A DNA stretch of 35,916 bases, taken from IMG/VR virus record IMGVR_UViG_3300009503_000059, positions 1 to 35,916 of that record; one strand, 5' to 3'. The translations under genes and the position numbers were made by a program. The DNA is from a virus. The notes under the pieces were generated by a model, which was not told where the DNA came from, did not search any database, and saw only the letters and a list, made by a program, of their open reading frames with translations. Positions 25,242-31,271 of this stretch are shown here, piece after piece. The first letter of the stretch is position 1. Each line of letters starts with the position of its first letter.

Positions 25242-25865
25242 TTAATTTCCTTTCTTCATCTTCTCATTAAGGAGTTCCTCTATTTCTTTTTTCTTGTCAA
25301 GTGCGTTCCTATAATTTTCAATTACTAATTTCAATACCTTTTTTGCGTTTTCACTACTCGGGTCTCGTTCTACTACCTCTTTATATTTTGGGAGTTTCTG
25401 CTGAATATCCGCAATATAATTATTCCAGAAATCCAATTTATTTTGCAATTCCTCTATCGTAAGTTCTTTTTTTTCCTCTATTATTTCTTCTTTTATTATT
25501 TCTTCTTTTAATTCCTCTTGTCTCTCTTTTTCGTCTTTCTTTTTCCTGTAATACCGTTCATAAACAGTTTGATACTTCTTAAAATTAAGTATTTCTATGC
25601 GTCCATCTCCCAATATTCTTATCTTTTCGACTTCCATCAACTTCTTTAGAATTTTGTTTAATTTATCAACATCACAATTGAGTAAGTCCGCCAGTGTTTC
25701 TATCTTATACGGGACACCATCATATTTTTCCACAATCCCGGGGTTATTCTTGCTCCGAGCTGCATAACACAAAAGAAGTATCCACACCTTAAACTCGTCA
25801 CCATCTAACTCTTTTAGAGTTGTTCCCGTTAACAACTCCTCTATCCATAGCCTTATCCATCTCAT
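25242..25865 (-). CDS. Replisome-organizer-like protein (207 aa)
   Basis: ATG 25865 has AGGAGGTG and a near-consensus promoter. The N terminus (WIRLWIEELLTG...LKELDGDEFKVWILLLCYA) and the following winged-helix segment (IETLADLLNCDVDKLNKILKKL) match the N-terminal domain of phage replisome organizers and DnaD-like initiators. An Ile/Glu/Lys-rich helical linker (about 115-150) and a helical C terminus follow. It would bind origin DNA and recruit the host helicase. It is the first gene of the minus arm and lies beside the repeat-rich hub that it would be expected to act on. Confidence 0.7.
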   Translation of the reverse strand: MRWIRLWIEELLTGTTLKELDGDEFKVWILLLCYAARSKNNPGIVEKYDGVPYKIETLADLLNCDVDKLNKILKKLMEVEKIRILGDGRIEILNFKKYQTVYERYYRKKKDEKERQEELKEEIIKEEIIEEKKELTIEELQNKLDFWNNYIADIQQKLPKYKEVVERDPSSENAKKVLKLVIENYRNALDKKKEIEELLNEKMKKGN

Positions 25866-25916
25866 CTCTGCACCTCCTATTTTTATTTAAATATATTTGT
25901 ATTTTTCATTACTTTA

Positions 25917-25945
25917 AATATAACCATAAAAAAATCTTTAGTCAA
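25917..25945 (-). promoter_or_regulatory. Main minus-arm promoter
   Basis: -35 TTGACT at 25945-25940, 17-bp spacer, -10 TATATT at 25922-25917. The predicted start is near 25910. The leader carries a GAAAAATACA element (25907-25898) and AGGAGGTG before ATG 25865. The promoter drives the replisome-organizer gene and probably the packaging genes beyond it. Confidence 0.75.
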
Positions 25946-26058
25946 GTTTTTTGTAAAAGTTTGTTTATTAAATAAATATTTAAAAATTTTTAAATTAAGT
26001 GAAATCGCCCGTCCCCATAAGTTCCCGATTTTCCTTCACTTTTTTAATTTTTAAATAT

Positions 26059-26081
26059 ATATTTAATAAATATTTTTTTAT
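26059..26081. repeat. 23-bp AT-rich direct repeat, copy 1
   Basis: Identical to 26235-26257 and composed only of A and T. It flanks the polypurine tract on the left. It is a candidate DNA-unwinding element. Confidence 0.8.
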
Positions 26082-26092
26082 AAAAAATCGAT

Positions 26093-26224
26093 AAAAGAAA
26101 AGAAAAAAAGAAAAAGAAAAGAAGCAAAAGAAAAAGAAAATAAAGAAAAGAAAACAGAAGAGAAGAGAAGAGAAGAGAAGAGAGGGAGAGAGTATGAGAG
26201 AGGGAGAGAGGAGAGGAGAGGAGA
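26093..26224. repeat. 132-bp polypurine tract
   Basis: The plus strand has only five pyrimidines in 132 bases. The left part is A-rich with scattered G; the right part is an (AGAAG)/(GAGAG)-type simple repeat. Mirror symmetry in the AGAAGAG block could allow triplex (H-DNA) formation. Confidence 0.85.
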
Positions 26225-26234
26225 ATTTAAATAG

Positions 26235-26257
26235 ATATTTAATAAATATTTTTTTAT
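26235..26257. repeat. 23-bp AT-rich direct repeat, copy 2
   Basis: Identical to 26059-26081, on the right side of the polypurine tract. Confidence 0.8.
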
Positions 26258-26285
26258 TTTTTTGTTTAAACACAAAAACTCCCCT

Positions 26286-26546
26286 TCACTCCATCCACAT
26301 CACCCAAACCTCATACCCCTCCCCCTTTAATCGCTCCTTCACAGCCTTCAAACAATCCTCACACACCAATAACATCCTATCCCCGTCAAAATAACAAAAC
26401 CCCTTACCCTTAAAGTCAAATCCCTTCCCGCATTTCCCACATACCGCACACCCAGAAATACTCAAACCCTCTCTCCTACGCCTCCTCAACCATACCCCCA
26501 CACCCCTTAACCCCAATTTCCTCAAAAACTTCCTCCTTACTTCCAT
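26286..26546 (-). CDS. Small zinc-finger protein in the origin hub (86 aa)
   Basis: ATG 26546 has GGAGGT 7 bp upstream; a TTG five codons earlier is less likely. The N terminus is very basic (RRKFLRKLGLRG, LRRRRREG). A four- to six-cysteine pattern follows: CAVCGKCGKGF around residues 33-43, then C52 and CEDC near 63-66, as in a zinc ribbon or treble clef. The end is Trp-rich. Codons end mostly in G (AAG, GAG, GGG), unlike neighbouring genes that prefer A. A weak TTGATT...TATAAG pair (15-bp spacer) lies upstream. A DNA-binding role at the hub is inferred. Confidence 0.6.
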   Translation of the reverse strand: MEVRRKFLRKLGLRGVGVWLRRRRREGLSISGCAVCGKCGKGFDFKGKGFCYFDGDRMLLVCEDCLKAVKERLKGEGYEVWVMWME

Positions 26547-27007
26547 CTCTATTACCTCCAATCTCTTATTCTCTCTATATCTTATAACCCCTATTCTCTT
26601 AAATCAATCACTAAAAACCACTGACCCCAAAAAATATACCCGCCAAACGCACAGAATTGGGCTTATTTTTAATGAACTACCCCGACCCCCTATCACAACC
26701 CTCCCCCCTAAAAAATCCCGATTTTTCCAATATCAATTTTCAAAAATGCCCGCCAAAATTCACCAAATAGGTCTAAATTCAAAAATCTCATTTTCCATGC
26801 CGATTCCACCAATACATTTCCACCCCTATAAAAACGATAAAAATTCGTTAAATATGCTTCTCTAACTCCTATATCTGACCCTATGTATGGGCAAAAATGG
26901 GGGGTGGTGGGGGCTTCGGGCTTCTGGACGGCATGCCGTTATGCTGGTATACTGGTCAATCAATGCGATGTATTCTGCCTCATATTGACAATGTCCGATA
27001 ACACACA
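26547..27007. other. Gene-free origin hub, left part
   Basis: No believable gene. The plus strand stays poor in G to about 26730. It then holds AAAAATC-CC-GATTTTT (an inverted repeat around 26710-26725), two CCCGCCAAA copies (near 26640 and 26750), a G-run (GGGGGGTGGTGGGGG near 26899-26913, a possible G-quadruplex) and the 12-bp palindrome ACGGCATGCCGT at 26928-26939. Confidence 0.6.
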
Positions 27008-27052
27008 TTATGTAAAATAGACAAAAAACTAACGATTTTTCAGGAACTTATG
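27008..27052 (+). repeat. 45-bp imperfect direct repeat, copy A
   Basis: Begins TTATGTAAAATAG, contains ACGAT and TTTCAGG, and ends TTATG. It matches 27301-27345 at about 37 of 45 positions, with conserved ends and centre. Confidence 0.8.
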
Positions 27053-27054
27053 AG

Positions 27055-27144
27055 TTTTCCACAGACTTTTCCACAGGTAGGAATTTTTGTATAAGTGGCT
27101 ATTTTATGAGGACTTTTCAAAAGTTTTCCACAGGTTTTCCACAG
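27055..27144 (+). promoter_or_regulatory. Four DnaA-box-like TTTTCCACAG sites
   Basis: Copies at 27055-27064, 27067-27076, 27124-27133 and 27135-27144, all in the same direction and in two close pairs (12- and 11-bp steps). They differ by one base from the common bacterial DnaA box TTATCCACA; TTTTCCACA is used as a DnaA box in some bacterial lineages. Confidence 0.7.
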
Positions 27145-27186
27145 ATATTTTTTAATAAAATGACAATACATATATTTTCACTACTT

Positions 27187-27243
27187 CAAAAATTTTCTCA
27201 GTAGGAGAGATAATTTTCCCAAAAATTTTCTCTGTAGGAGAGA
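27187..27243 (+). repeat. Two 24-bp direct repeats
   Basis: Copies at 27187-27210 and 27220-27243, differing at one base; each reads CAAAAATTTTCTC, one variable base, then GTAGGAGAGA. They are spaced 33 bp start to start (about three helix turns). Confidence 0.85.
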
Positions 27244-27300
27244 CATTTTGCAATCATCGGCTGTTCAAGTTCTTACAATTTTTTAGACTAATTCTAAATG

Positions 27301-27345
27301 TTATGTAAAATAGGATAAGAACTGACGATATTTCAGGCGGTTATG
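27301..27345 (+). repeat. 45-bp imperfect direct repeat, copy B
   Basis: Partner of 27008-27052. The two copies enclose the DnaA-like boxes and the 24-bp repeats. Confidence 0.8.
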
Positions 27346-27358
27346 TTAAGAATTTAAA

Positions 27359-27400
27359 GTGTCAAAAATTTGACAGTGGGTGTCAAAAATTTGACAGTGG
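27359..27400 (+). repeat. Two perfect 21-bp tandem repeats with inner inverted repeat
   Basis: Units 27359-27379 and 27380-27400 are identical. Each contains TGTCAAAAATTTGACA (7-bp arms, 2-bp centre). A 21-bp spacing puts both on the same DNA face, as for dimeric repressor or initiator sites. The second copy ends in TTGACA, which could also act as a -35. Confidence 0.85.
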
Positions 27401-27446
27401 TCATTTTAGGGGTAGATAAGGGCTAGTATGGGGTTTTTGTGGGGTA

Positions 27447-27477
27447 TTGAAAAGAAAAATACAATAGTAGGTATATA
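27447..27477 (+). promoter_or_regulatory. Probable plus-arm promoter
   Basis: TTGAAA at 27447-27452 and TATATA at 27472-27477 with a 19-bp spacer (18 if GTATAT is used), which is suboptimal. The spacer contains GAAAAATACA, the element seen upstream of four other genes. The predicted leader of about 70 nt includes CCCCACCGC-TTTT-GCGGGGGG, a hairpin-like block (27508-27528). Confidence 0.45.
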
Positions 27478-27554
27478 GAAGGCGGGGAAGCCTTCCGGCC
27501 CGTAAGTCCCCACCGCTTTTGCGGGGGGCAGGGCAAGAAAATGGAGAGGATAAA

Positions 27555-28595
27555 ATGGAGAAGGAGAAGAATAGAAAATATGGAACGAAGATGACCCCTT
27601 GCGGGGTCAAAAAGTTTTTAGCCTCCCTTCTAAAAAGGGAGGCAAAAGAAGTCCCCGCAGTATTTCTGTGGGGACCCCCAGGGATAGGGAAATCGTCTAT
27701 CGTAAAACAGGTTGCTGAAGAGAAGGGAATTGAGATAATAGACGTTAGGCTTTCATTGTTAGACGCAATTGATTTGCGGGGAATACCCGCAACAGAAGGA
27801 AAAAATTGTTTCTGGACTCGTCCACCTTTTATACCAGAAAAAGGAAATGGAATCCTCTTTTTAGACGAGTTGAATACGGCGTCTCCCTCTGTCCAGAACA
27901 GCGCCTTGCAGCTTGTGCTGGACAGAAGGGTGGGGGAGCACAAGCTGGGAGATGGGTGGTACATCATTTCAGCTGGGAATCGGTTAGAGGACTCGTCATT
28001 AGTTTTTCAACTTGCCGACCCTCTCATATCGCGATTTATTCACATTGAAGTTGAAATCAATATAGATGAATGGATAGCATGGGCAATGAAAAACGAGATA
28101 AATGAGCGGATTATTGGATTTCTCAAGTTCCGTCCAGATTTGTTATCAAGAATTAATGAGAATAGGAATTCAATAAACTTTCCCTGCCCTAGAACATGGG
28201 CATTTGCATCAACCTTAATGGGGTCAGGAATTGACCCCGTAGAGGCTGTTGAAAGTTCAGTAGGCACAGGAGTATCCGCGGAATTTAGTGGATGGCTAAA
28301 GGTGTATGATAAACTTCCCGATGTAGAAGAAATATTGGATGGCAAAAAAGAGTTGAAATTGAGTGAATACGAACTCTCGGTTCTATGTGCGTTAGGACCA
28401 ATTTTAGTTTTACGAGCGAATACTCCTCAACGACTTGAAAACCTGTTAAAAATACTTACAAATATTGAAAGGAAGTGGGGAGTATATTTTTCAACTCTTC
28501 TATTTGCGAAATTTGAAAAAGAAAAAATTGTACGATGTAAAAATTGGAAAAGGTTTTATACACAATATTCTGATATTCTCTTTGAAGAAGTGTAA
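27555..28595 (+). CDS. MoxR-type AAA+ ATPase (346 aa)
   Basis: I choose ATG 27555 (GGAGAGG upstream) over a TTG 12 codons earlier. Motifs: Walker A GPPGIGKSS (about 39-47), Walker B GILFLDELNTA (about 98-108), sensor 1 ISAGNR (138-143), arginine finger DPLISRF (155-161), and a helical lid domain to the end. The pre-Walker B 'RPPFIPEKG' and 'VRLSLLDAIDLRGIP' segments are typical of MoxR/YehL-like members. These remodelling ATPases act with VWA partners to assemble or activate other complexes. The next gene, 12 bp downstream, encodes such a partner. The 5' 700 bp contain several perfect hairpins. Confidence 0.9.
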   Translation: MEKEKNRKYGTKMTPCGVKKFLASLLKREAKEVPAVFLWGPPGIGKSSIVKQVAEEKGIEIIDVRLSLLDAIDLRGIPATEGKNCFWTRPPFIPEKGNGILFLDELNTASPSVQNSALQLVLDRRVGEHKLGDGWYIISAGNRLEDSSLVFQLADPLISRFIHIEVEINIDEWIAWAMKNEINERIIGFLKFRPDLLSRINENRNSINFPCPRTWAFASTLMGSGIDPVEAVESSVGTGVSAEFSGWLKVYDKLPDVEEILDGKKELKLSEYELSVLCALGPILVLRANTPQRLENLLKILTNIERKWGVYFSTLLFAKFEKEKIVRCKNWKRFYTQYSDILFEEV

Positions 28596-28607
28596 GGAGG
28601 TGTAGAA

Positions 28608-30188
28608 ATGGAAAAAGCGATGAAAAAAATAGAGAAGGCAATAATAGACCTTCTCTGTGAACAACCTTTTTTTGGAACACTACTTTTGGAAATAAAAATT
28701 GAAAAAGCCGACCCTTCTCTTCTATGTCCTACAATGATAGTCTATCCTCACGGAATTATTCGTTTTAACGAGGAATTCGTGCTCACGCTCACAAATCCTC
28801 AACTTAAAGCGGTTCTTTGCCATGAGATTTTACATCTTGCTCTACTTCATTTTGTTCGTCAGGCGACAAGAGACAGGAAGGTATGGAATATAGCAACTGA
28901 CCTTGAGATCAATGGGTATTTAGCAGAAAATAATTTTTCGCTTCCGAGTGCAGCTTTGATTCCCCCGCAAGATAAAAGAGGTTTGAGTGCAGAGGATTGG
29001 TATAAAAAGTTGCTTGAAAATCCGTCAATGATTCAAGAAAAAGTGATGGATGTTCATATCTATGATGATGAAATTGAGCAAGCACAAAATGAAAATCAAA
29101 ATCAAGGCAAACAAAATCAAAGCAATCAAGGACAAGAACAAGAGCAAAAACAAAAGCAAGGTCAAGGGCAGGATAGTCAAGGTCAAGGACAGGATAGTCA
29201 AGGTCAAGGGCAGGATAGTCAAGGTCAAGGACAGGATAGTCAAGGAAATCAAGGCAAACAAAATCAAAGCAATCAAGGACAAGAACAAGAGAATGAAAGT
29301 CAAGATGGTAATCAAGGGCAAGATGGTCAGGGGCAAGATGGTCAGGGGCAAGATAAGAAAAAAGTAAAAAAAGAAGGAGATAATAAAAAAAGTGATGAAA
29401 ATGGAAAAGAAAAAGAGGGTGATAGAAGTGGAAAAGGCAATAAAGGTAAGAAAAAAATAAAAGAAGAAGGTGATAAAAGTGGAAAAGAAAAAAATGGCGA
29501 AAACAAAGGAAAAAAGAAAAATGAAGGAAGGAAAGATGAGGAGAATGACATTATAAAGAAGTGGAAAGACGCTTTGGCAAGAGCAGTTAACCTCGCAAAG
29601 TTGCAAGGGAAAATGCCTACGGGATTGAATGGTGTTATTGAAAAAATTTTACGCCCTCAACTTGACTGGCGACAAGTATTACGGCAGTTTATTACAAAAA
29701 TTGTAGGGGATGTTGACTGGTCAAGGAAGGATAGAAGGTTCAAAGATATATATCTTCCTCAACATCGCGAAAAAGTAATTGAACTTGTAATAGCAATTGA
29801 TACATCGGGGTCAATCAGAAAAAATGAATTTGAAAAGTTTTTCGGCGAGGTAAACGGAATTCTTCAATCAAACGGGAAATACAAAATCCATCTTGTTCAA
29901 TGCGATGCGGATATTCAAAAGGTAGAAGTGATTTCATACCCCAACAAGTTGCCTGCCGATAGAATAGAAATCAAGGGACGGGGCGGGACAGACTTCCGCC
30001 CCGTTTTTGAATACATGAGAAAAAACCATCTTCAGATTCCACTTATCTATTTCACTGATGCTCAAGGGACATTTCCTTCTTCCCCGCCGACTTTCCCTGT
30101 CTTGTGGGTAATTACTGAAGCAAAAAGAAAAAAAGATATTCCGTTTGGAAATGTAATTATTTTAGATTTAGAAAAAAAGGAGGATTGA
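28608..30188 (+). CDS. DUF2201-like protein: zinc-peptidase-like plus VWA domain (526 aa)
   Basis: ATG 28608 has AAGGAGGTG upstream. Domain 1 (1-125): CHEILHLALLHF with HEILH at 72-76, and NIATDLEIN at 94-102, the zinc-protease-like signature of this family. A low-complexity linker (about 155-320) is rich in Gln, Gly and Asp, then Lys/Glu. Domain 3 (about 335-526): VWA with a MIDAS made of DTSGS (398-402), a Thr in GGTDFRP (about 459-465) and D in YFTDAQG (about 482-488). It pairs with the MoxR ATPase directly upstream. An archaeal virus (Acidianus two-tailed virus) has a MoxR-VWA pair proposed to shape virion tails; here the pair heads the early arm instead. The target is unknown. Confidence 0.88.
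   Translation: MEKAMKKIEKAIIDLLCEQPFFGTLLLEIKIEKADPSLLCPTMIVYPHGIIRFNEEFVLTLTNPQLKAVLCHEILHLALLHFVRQATRDRKVWNIATDLEINGYLAENNFSLPSAALIPPQDKRGLSAEDWYKKLLENPSMIQEKVMDVHIYDDEIEQAQNENQNQGKQNQSNQGQEQEQKQKQGQGQDSQGQGQDSQGQGQDSQGQGQDSQGNQGKQNQSNQGQEQENESQDGNQGQDGQGQDGQGQDKKKVKKEGDNKKSDENGKEKEGDRSGKGNKGKKKIKEEGDKSGKEKNGENKGKKKNEGRKDEENDIIKKWKDALARAVNLAKLQGKMPTGLNGVIEKILRPQLDWRQVLRQFITKIVGDVDWSRKDRRFKDIYLPQHREKVIELVIAIDTSGSIRKNEFEKFFGEVNGILQSNGKYKIHLVQCDADIQKVEVISYPNKLPADRIEIKGRGGTDFRPVFEYMRKNHLQIPLIYFTDAQGTFPSSPPTFPVLWVITEAKRKKDIPFGNVIILDLEKKED
29099..29144 (+). repeat. 46-bp direct repeat inside the VWA gene, copy 1
   Basis: Identical to 29246-29291. Both lie in the Gln/Asn-rich linker and encode NQGKQNQSNQGQEQE. 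The copies bracket the 21-bp tandem array. Confidence 0.9.
29160..29243 (+). repeat. Four tandem 21-bp units coding GQGQDSQ
   Basis: Units start at 29160, 29181, 29202 and 29223. They alternate at one base (GGG/GAC versions of the middle codon area), so units 1 and 3 match, and units 2 and 4 match. This suggests stepwise duplication of a 42-bp pair. Copy number is likely to vary. Confidence 0.9.
29246..29291 (+). repeat. 46-bp direct repeat inside the VWA gene, copy 2
   Basis: Identical to 29099-29144. Recombination between the copies would delete the tandem array in frame (147 bp, 49 codons). Confidence 0.9.
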
Positions 30189-30189
30189 A

Positions 30190-30684
30190 ATGGAAGAGAA
30201 AAAGGAAAAGGAGACGATTGAAATGGAAAAAAAGAAAAAGGTAAAAATATTTTTAAAGTGCCTGCCCTCCGCTCAACTTTTTTTTGAGGTGGTGGGGGAA
30301 TACATATTCAACCTTTATAATACTCTTTTCAAGGAAGCCCCTGAAATTATTGCTATAGTTGACGACGAAAAGTGGGAATTACATTATGAAAATTCACAGG
30401 CATTGCGAATGCTTCACAATAATGACAAACCATTATACCTTGATATTGAAAATTCTAATAACAGGATTAAATTAAGTAGTTGCGTGGTTAAGGAGAAAAT
30501 AAACGAAAGTGTTTCACCCGAACAAAGTTTACAAGTAGTTACAGAGATTGAGAATTTGATATACGATATTTACGAAGCATGGAGCAAGGCGGAGGAAAAA
30601 TTGCAAGAAATCCTTAGAAATGATAAACGCTTCTCAAAATTGATGGAAGAAAAATTGATTAAAAAATTATCGGGGGCGAAATAA
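30190..30684 (+). CDS. Unknown MoxR-VWA-associated protein, paralog A (164 aa)
   Basis: ATG 30190 (AAGGAGG upstream) starts 1 bp after the VWA stop; an in-frame ATG at 30223 has its own GGAG. After a charged start comes VKIFLKCLPSAQLFFEVVGEYI, then strands (IIAIVDDEKWELHYE), an SLQVVTEIENLIYDIYEAW helix and a basic C-terminal helix ending LSGAK. It is clearly related to the next gene along its whole length. No known family was recognised. Direct coupling to MoxR and VWA genes suggests a client, cofactor or inhibitor of that pair. Confidence 0.75.
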   Translation: MEEKKEKETIEMEKKKKVKIFLKCLPSAQLFFEVVGEYIFNLYNTLFKEAPEIIAIVDDEKWELHYENSQALRMLHNNDKPLYLDIENSNNRIKLSSCVVKEKINESVSPEQSLQVVTEIENLIYDIYEAWSKAEEKLQEILRNDKRFSKLMEEKLIKKLSGAK

Positions 30685-30689
30685 ACTTC
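30618..30689 (+). repeat. 72-bp perfect direct repeat, copy 1
   Basis: Identical to 31200-31271. It covers the last codons and stop of paralog A. The rest of the two genes differs strongly, which points to recent gene conversion or strong constraint on this end. Confidence 0.95.
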
Positions 30690-30704
30690 AAGGAGGCGAT
30701 TGAA

Positions 30705-30737
30705 ATGGAAAAATGGGAAAATTGTATTGAAAAATAG
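30705..30737 (+). other. Ten-residue ORF with strong ribosome site between the paralogs
   Basis: AAGGAGG stands before an ATG that opens MEKWENCIEK and stops. The same AAGGAGG-(C)GATTGAA-ATG block starts other genes here (30190, 32794). It is probably a remnant start from the duplication, or a leader peptide coupling to paralog B. It is not annotated as a gene. Confidence 0.4.
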
Positions 30738-30780
30738 TATTATTAGAGCGAGGATAGGTGAAAGTAAGGAGAAAAAAGCG

Positions 30781-31266
30781 ATGGACAAAAAAGTGACGGG
30801 AGAAAAAAAAGTGATAAAAATATCATTGAACTCACTTCCGTCTGCCCAGGCATTCAAAGAATTTGTGGCAGAATATCTGTATTACTTGTATGGAAATCTT
30901 TTTAAAGATAGCAATACAATTAAAATAATAATTGGTAAACAAAAATGGGAATTAAAATATTCATCTTCTTCTTCATCTTTATTACAAATTTATTTGTATG
31001 ATGATACGAACAGAACATCTTATCTTGAAATAAAAAAATATAGCAATGGATTTGCCTTGAATACTTGCGAGGTGAGGAATAAAATAGAAGAAGGTTCAAT
31101 AGAAGAAGCCTTACAAGTAGTCACAGAAGTAGAGAAATTATTATATGACATTTATGAGATATGGAGAAAAGAAGAAGAAAGATTACAAGAAGTTTTTAAA
31201 AATGATAAACGCTTCTCAAAATTGATGGAAGAAAAATTGATTAAAAAATTATCGGGGGCGAAATAA
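30781..31266 (+). CDS. Unknown MoxR-VWA-associated protein, paralog B (161 aa)
   Basis: I choose ATG 30781 (AAGGAG upstream), which aligns with the start of paralog A; a TTG 27 codons earlier is unlikely. It shares IKISLNSLPSAQAFKEFVAEYL, KQKWELKY, ALQVVTEVEKLLYDIYEIW and an identical C-terminal stretch with paralog A. The middle has a Ser-rich loop (YSSSSSSLL) absent from A. Divergence outside the 72-bp identical end shows an old duplication with recent homogenisation. The last codons also form the 5' arm of a terminator. Confidence 0.75.
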   Translation: MDKKVTGEKKVIKISLNSLPSAQAFKEFVAEYLYYLYGNLFKDSNTIKIIIGKQKWELKYSSSSSSLLQIYLYDDTNRTSYLEIKKYSNGFALNTCEVRNKIEEGSIEEALQVVTEVEKLLYDIYEIWRKEEERLQEVFKNDKRFSKLMEEKLIKKLSGAK

Positions 31267-31271
31267 ACTTC
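31200..31271 (+). repeat. 72-bp perfect direct repeat, copy 2
   Basis: Identical to 30618-30689. In this copy the next bases complete a terminator hairpin, which the first copy lacks. Confidence 0.95.

Larger units (their letters stand above)
25946..26285. other. AT-rich and purine-rich spacer of the origin hub
   Basis: A 340-bp stretch without a believable gene. It holds runs of AAATATTTAATAAATATTT-type sequence (easily melted), a 23-bp direct repeat on both sides of a polypurine tract, and little else. The apparent Phe/Ser/Leu-rich minus-strand ORFs here are translations of the polypyrimidine strand and are not supported. Confidence 0.7.
27008..27400. other. Candidate replication origin with four nested repeat families
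   Basis: Order: a 45-bp repeat, four TTTTCCACAG boxes, two 24-bp repeats, the second 45-bp repeat, and two 21-bp tandem units each with a TGTCAAA/TTTGACA inverted pair. No gene is present. Such a nested array beside a replisome-organizer gene, and between divergent gene arms, is what a phage origin with host DnaA input would look like. Confidence 0.65.

Noticed and set aside
25995-26273. Phe/Ser/Leu-rich minus-strand ORFs that could look like membrane proteins
   Set aside because: They are translations of the polypyrimidine strand of the purine tract, have no ribosome site, and their composition follows the base composition exactly.
27359-27400. Possible short CRISPR-like array
   Set aside because: Only two directly adjacent units with no spacers; the inner inverted repeat fits a protein-binding site. 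No Cas1/Cas2 gene is present, and the Cas4-like nuclease stands in a recombination context.
25946-27554. tRNA or other structured RNA in the gene-free hub
   Set aside because: I looked for acceptor, D-arm and GTTCRA-type TPsiC patterns on both strands and found none that fold together.
27401-27967. 188-residue minus-strand ORF in the origin-proximal region
   Set aside because: It lies opposite the MoxR gene, whose motifs are unmistakable; the minus frame has no recognisable domain or ribosome site.
29025-29606. 193-residue Phe/Ile/Leu-rich minus-strand ORF
   Set aside because: It is the complement of the Gln/Lys-rich linker of the VWA gene and an artefact of the repeat composition.
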